From contig JAZDIP010000010.1 of the NCBI GenBank assembly GCA_043804925.1, positions 1 to 7,683 of the forward strand: 7,683 nucleotides of DNA, read 5' to 3'. Positions within the stretch are counted from its first letter, which is position 1. Each line of letters opens with the position of its first letter. Made by a program: the position numbers and the translations under genes. The notes below the pieces were generated by a model that searched no databases, had not been told where the DNA came from, and saw nothing but the letters and a program-made list of their open reading frames with translations. Below are positions 5,894 through 7,683 of this stretch, piece by piece. This DNA is from ChocPot-Mid sp043804925. GTDB taxonomy: Bacteria > Bacteroidota > Ignavibacteria > Kapaibacteriales > UBA2268.

Positions 5894-6454
5894 TTATTTT
5901 GACAAATCTTCTATATATGGTGTTAAAATTTCTTTTATTTTCTCTTTCGCTCTCCAAACCCTGTTTTTAACCGCAGATTGAGTATCACCTGTTATCTTTG
6001 CGATTTCAGGGTAGGAAAGTCCCTGATACAACCTCAGCACGAATGCTTCGCGGTATTCTGTTTCGAGCAGTTCCAATGCCGAAGCAAGTAGTTGAAGTAA
6101 TTCCTTACTTTCATAATCCGAATCGTTAGTCCATGTACGAAAATCCTCGAGACTAAAATTTGGCTTTCTGTCCCTCTTATGGTTTATACATATATTTCGG
6201 GCAATGACTAATAAGTAACCCGGAACATTATCTACCGTTTCATTTTCTTTTACCGAATCAAAGAACTTTAAAAATGTTTCCTGAAAAATGTCTTTCGCAT
6301 CTTCAGAATGACCCGTTACTCTAAGGCAATAAGCATAGACTCTTTGGGAATATCTCGCATAAAGCTCGGCGAAAGCCGTTTCAGCTTCTCTTCCCTTTCC
6401 CTTCAGCATCTCAAATAGCTGAGTATCGTCATATTTGCTGATATTATTGCTCAT
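5894..6454 (-). CDS. ECF-family RNA polymerase sigma factor
   Basis: This 186-residue protein has the two-domain layout of an extracytoplasmic-function sigma factor. Region 2 spans about residues 25-95: FAELYARYSQRVYAYCLRVT, then the -10 recognition helix and core-binding segment HSEDAKDIFQETFLKFF, then PGYLLVIARNICINHKRDRK. An acidic linker (101-120) follows, and region 4 is at about 125-178, with the -35-reading helix-turn-helix LSYPEIAKITGDTQSAVKNR and then VWRAKEKIKEIL. Regions 1.1 and 3 are absent, as expected. It should direct RNA polymerase to a small regulon when released from its anti-sigma factor, which is most likely the membrane protein encoded 17 bp downstream. ECF operons are usually autoregulated; a TAAATTTG element upstream suggests basal transcription by the main sigma factor. 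Subgroup cannot be assigned by eye. Confidence 0.95.
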   Translation of the reverse strand: MSNNISKYDDTQLFEMLKGKGREAETAFAELYARYSQRVYAYCLRVTGHSEDAKDIFQETFLKFFDSVKENETVDNVPGYLLVIARNICINHKRDRKPNFSLEDFRTWTNDSDYESKELLQLLASALELLETEYREAFVLRLYQGLSYPEIAKITGDTQSAVKNRVWRAKEKIKEILTPYIEDLSK

Positions 6455-6500
6455 AAAAATTAAAACGCATCACACACAAAATTGTTTTTAAAAATTATTT

Positions 6501-6508
6501 CAAATTTA
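6501..6508 (-). promoter_or_regulatory. Possible -7 element upstream of the ECF sigma gene
   Basis: On the minus strand these bases read TAAATTTG, an exact TAnnTTTG match, overlapping the stop codon of the propeller gene. A start near 6494 would leave a leader of about 40 bases before the sigma gene. No good TTG -33 element sits at the right distance (the nearest TTTG is 28 bp away), so the match may be chance in AT-rich DNA. If real, the sigma operon has its own promoter separate from the propeller gene. Confidence 0.25.
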
Positions 6509-7579
6509 TCTCCAAAATCCTCTGTAAACATTATTGCAAATCACTCTTGTCTTTTCAGTTTTTATATCCAGTATTTCCAAATTCCCGGAATAAATGTCGG
6601 AATTGTTTTTAAACCGTTTGGTATATAAAATACTCTTCCCGTCTTCTGACCAAACCGGGTAAAGTATATACTCATTTTCACCGACACTTGTTAATTGCCC
6701 CCATGGAGTTCCCAATGTATCGCTTGTAAAATCCCTTTTCCAAAGATTTCCGCGTTTATCGGTTACGATAATTTTGGTTTTGTCAGGTGATACAATCGGA
6801 TTGTATGCTCCTTCATTAGCTACGTTGATGGTATAAGACCTCGCATCGTTATTCAAATCCCAAACACCAACATGGTCTAATTTATCATGGACAGTATAGC
6901 TGTACACAATAACATCCTGATGAGTCCAATCCAATGTTGCTTCACCTCGTTGACCTATAATCCCAAAAGACAACTCTTTACTGTAAACCAATATTCCAGG
7001 GTCATTAGAGCTAACAACGTTAATCCTTAGCGCTGCTTCCAAACCGTCTCCTTCGAGGAAAGCAAGATAATTTCCGTCCGGTGAAAAAACAGGTAATGTG
7101 TAAGGACAAATTGGATACTCTTTGACTTCCCAAGCAGGACCGCCGGAACCTATGACTACTTCTTTATATCCGGCAAAAAAAGCAATATGTTTCCCGTCTT
7201 TGGAAATGATGGGATAATTGATATTTGGGAATGTTCCTTGGTCAATCAATGTATAAACAGTTCGATTTTCCAAATTATACCTTGACAAACTGTCACTATT
7301 ATTATCTCTTTTGCTCCAAAACACTATGTTGTTATCGTTCGAAACAGCAGAGTAAATAACACCAAATTCAATTATCTCTGTGAGATATTCACCATTCAGC
7401 TTTACGGAATAAACTCCCGGATTTGCCCCATTCAACGACCGCCCTGAAAAAATTATATCGCTATCGGGAATATCGTTTTTAACTGGTAAATCACAATCCG
7501 GACATCCCTGTATTGCCATGAGCGACAAACACAAAAAAATCAGCAATATTTTATCCGACAATAACTGCATTAATCTCAT
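6506..7579 (-). CDS. TolB/PD40-type beta-propeller lipoprotein
   Basis: This 357-residue protein starts with a lipoprotein signal: a hydrophobic core (ILLIFLCLSLMAIQGC) and lipobox Cys26. The mature part contains repeated blades of the PD40/WD40-like propeller found in TolB and related secreted proteins. The clearest are PIISKDGKHIAFFAG (123-137), PVFSPDGNYLAFLEG (163-177), PIVSPDKTKIIVTDKRG (261-277) and PVWSEDGKSILYTKRF (308-323); a more divergent blade lies at about 76-95. With the weaker repeats it probably forms a six-bladed propeller. It is not TolB itself: the TolB N-terminal domain is missing and there is no Tol-Pal gene nearby. Such propellers usually act as binding scaffolds in the periplasm or at the cell surface. 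The gene ends 51 bp before the ECF sigma gene on the same strand and may be the first gene of that operon. The start could also be Met4. Confidence 0.85.
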   Translation of the reverse strand: MRLMQLLSDKILLIFLCLSLMAIQGCPDCDLPVKNDIPDSDIIFSGRSLNGANPGVYSVKLNGEYLTEIIEFGVIYSAVSNDNNIVFWSKRDNNSDSLSRYNLENRTVYTLIDQGTFPNINYPIISKDGKHIAFFAGYKEVVIGSGGPAWEVKEYPICPYTLPVFSPDGNYLAFLEGDGLEAALRINVVSSNDPGILVYSKELSFGIIGQRGEATLDWTHQDVIVYSYTVHDKLDHVGVWDLNNDARSYTINVANEGAYNPIVSPDKTKIIVTDKRGNLWKRDFTSDTLGTPWGQLTSVGENEYILYPVWSEDGKSILYTKRFKNNSDIYSGNLEILDIKTEKTRVICNNVYRGFWR

Positions 7580-7644
7580 TTTTTCACCAACCTTCGTTAA
7601 CTGAAAGACACCACATTCGCTAAAATTATATAATATTTAAAAGA

Positions 7645-7668
7645 ACTTTTCCTGAATTACACTTTTCC
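7645..7668 (-). repeat. Direct repeat GGAAAAGT upstream of the propeller gene
   Basis: On the minus strand GGAAAAGT occurs twice, at 7661-7668 and 7645-7652, with a 16-bp period, about 65-90 bases before the propeller start at 7579. TATAAT follows at 7625-7630 on the same strand. Repeats on the same face of the helix could bind a regulator, and GGAA is common in ECF -35 elements, but the promoter is not established. The remaining intergenic DNA (7580-7683) shows nothing else I can support. Confidence 0.3.
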
Positions 7669-7683
7669 TTAACTATAATGACA

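Overview
The window is AT-rich and looks like a chromosomal segment from the Bacteroidota/Chlorobi side of the tree. An Ignavibacteria- or Kapabacteria-like lineage is my best guess, but it is not proven. Three things point that way: a housekeeping promoter of the Bacteroidota type (TTTTG, 19-bp spacer, TAATTTTG) in front of a ribosomal-protein operon; an ECF sigma / anti-sigma / outer-membrane-barrel gene set; and two envelope lipoproteins with small conserved domains (DUF4397 and a TolB-like propeller). Unlike typical Bacteroidota, the ribosomal operon also has recognisable Shine-Dalgarno-like sequences.

Layout, left to right. Positions 1-138 are AT-rich intergenic DNA with one weak hairpin. 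Positions 139-751 (minus) hold a type II toxin-antitoxin pair, with a small DUF104-like antitoxin overlapping a PIN-domain (VapC-like) toxin. Positions 809-2905 (minus) encode a complete NAD-dependent DNA ligase, LigA. After a 168-bp divergent intergenic region comes a plus-strand operon (3074-3776): an unrecognised 60-residue basic protein, then L31 (zinc-free type) and S18. It ends at an intrinsic terminator (3799-3831). The rest of the window (3836-7579) is four minus-strand genes. In transcription order they are a TolB/PD40 beta-propeller lipoprotein, an ECF sigma factor, a 422-residue protein joining an anti-sigma-like N-terminus, one membrane helix, a long Ser/Asn-rich linker and a C-terminal outer-membrane beta-barrel-like domain, and a DUF4397 lipoprotein.

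The last block is the most interesting part. The sigma factor and its presumed membrane-bound regulator are 17 bp apart, and the regulator and DUF4397 lipoprotein are 4 bp apart, so these three are almost certainly co-transcribed. The propeller gene, 51 bp upstream, may belong too. The regulator appears built to connect cytoplasm, inner membrane, periplasm and perhaps outer membrane in one chain. This suggests an envelope-sensing transcription switch in which the state of the barrel domain is relayed to the sigma factor. That mechanism is inference; the domain order is read from the sequence. No RNA genes, CRISPR arrays, insertion sequences or phage genes were seen, and no gene-free stretch exceeds 300 bases.
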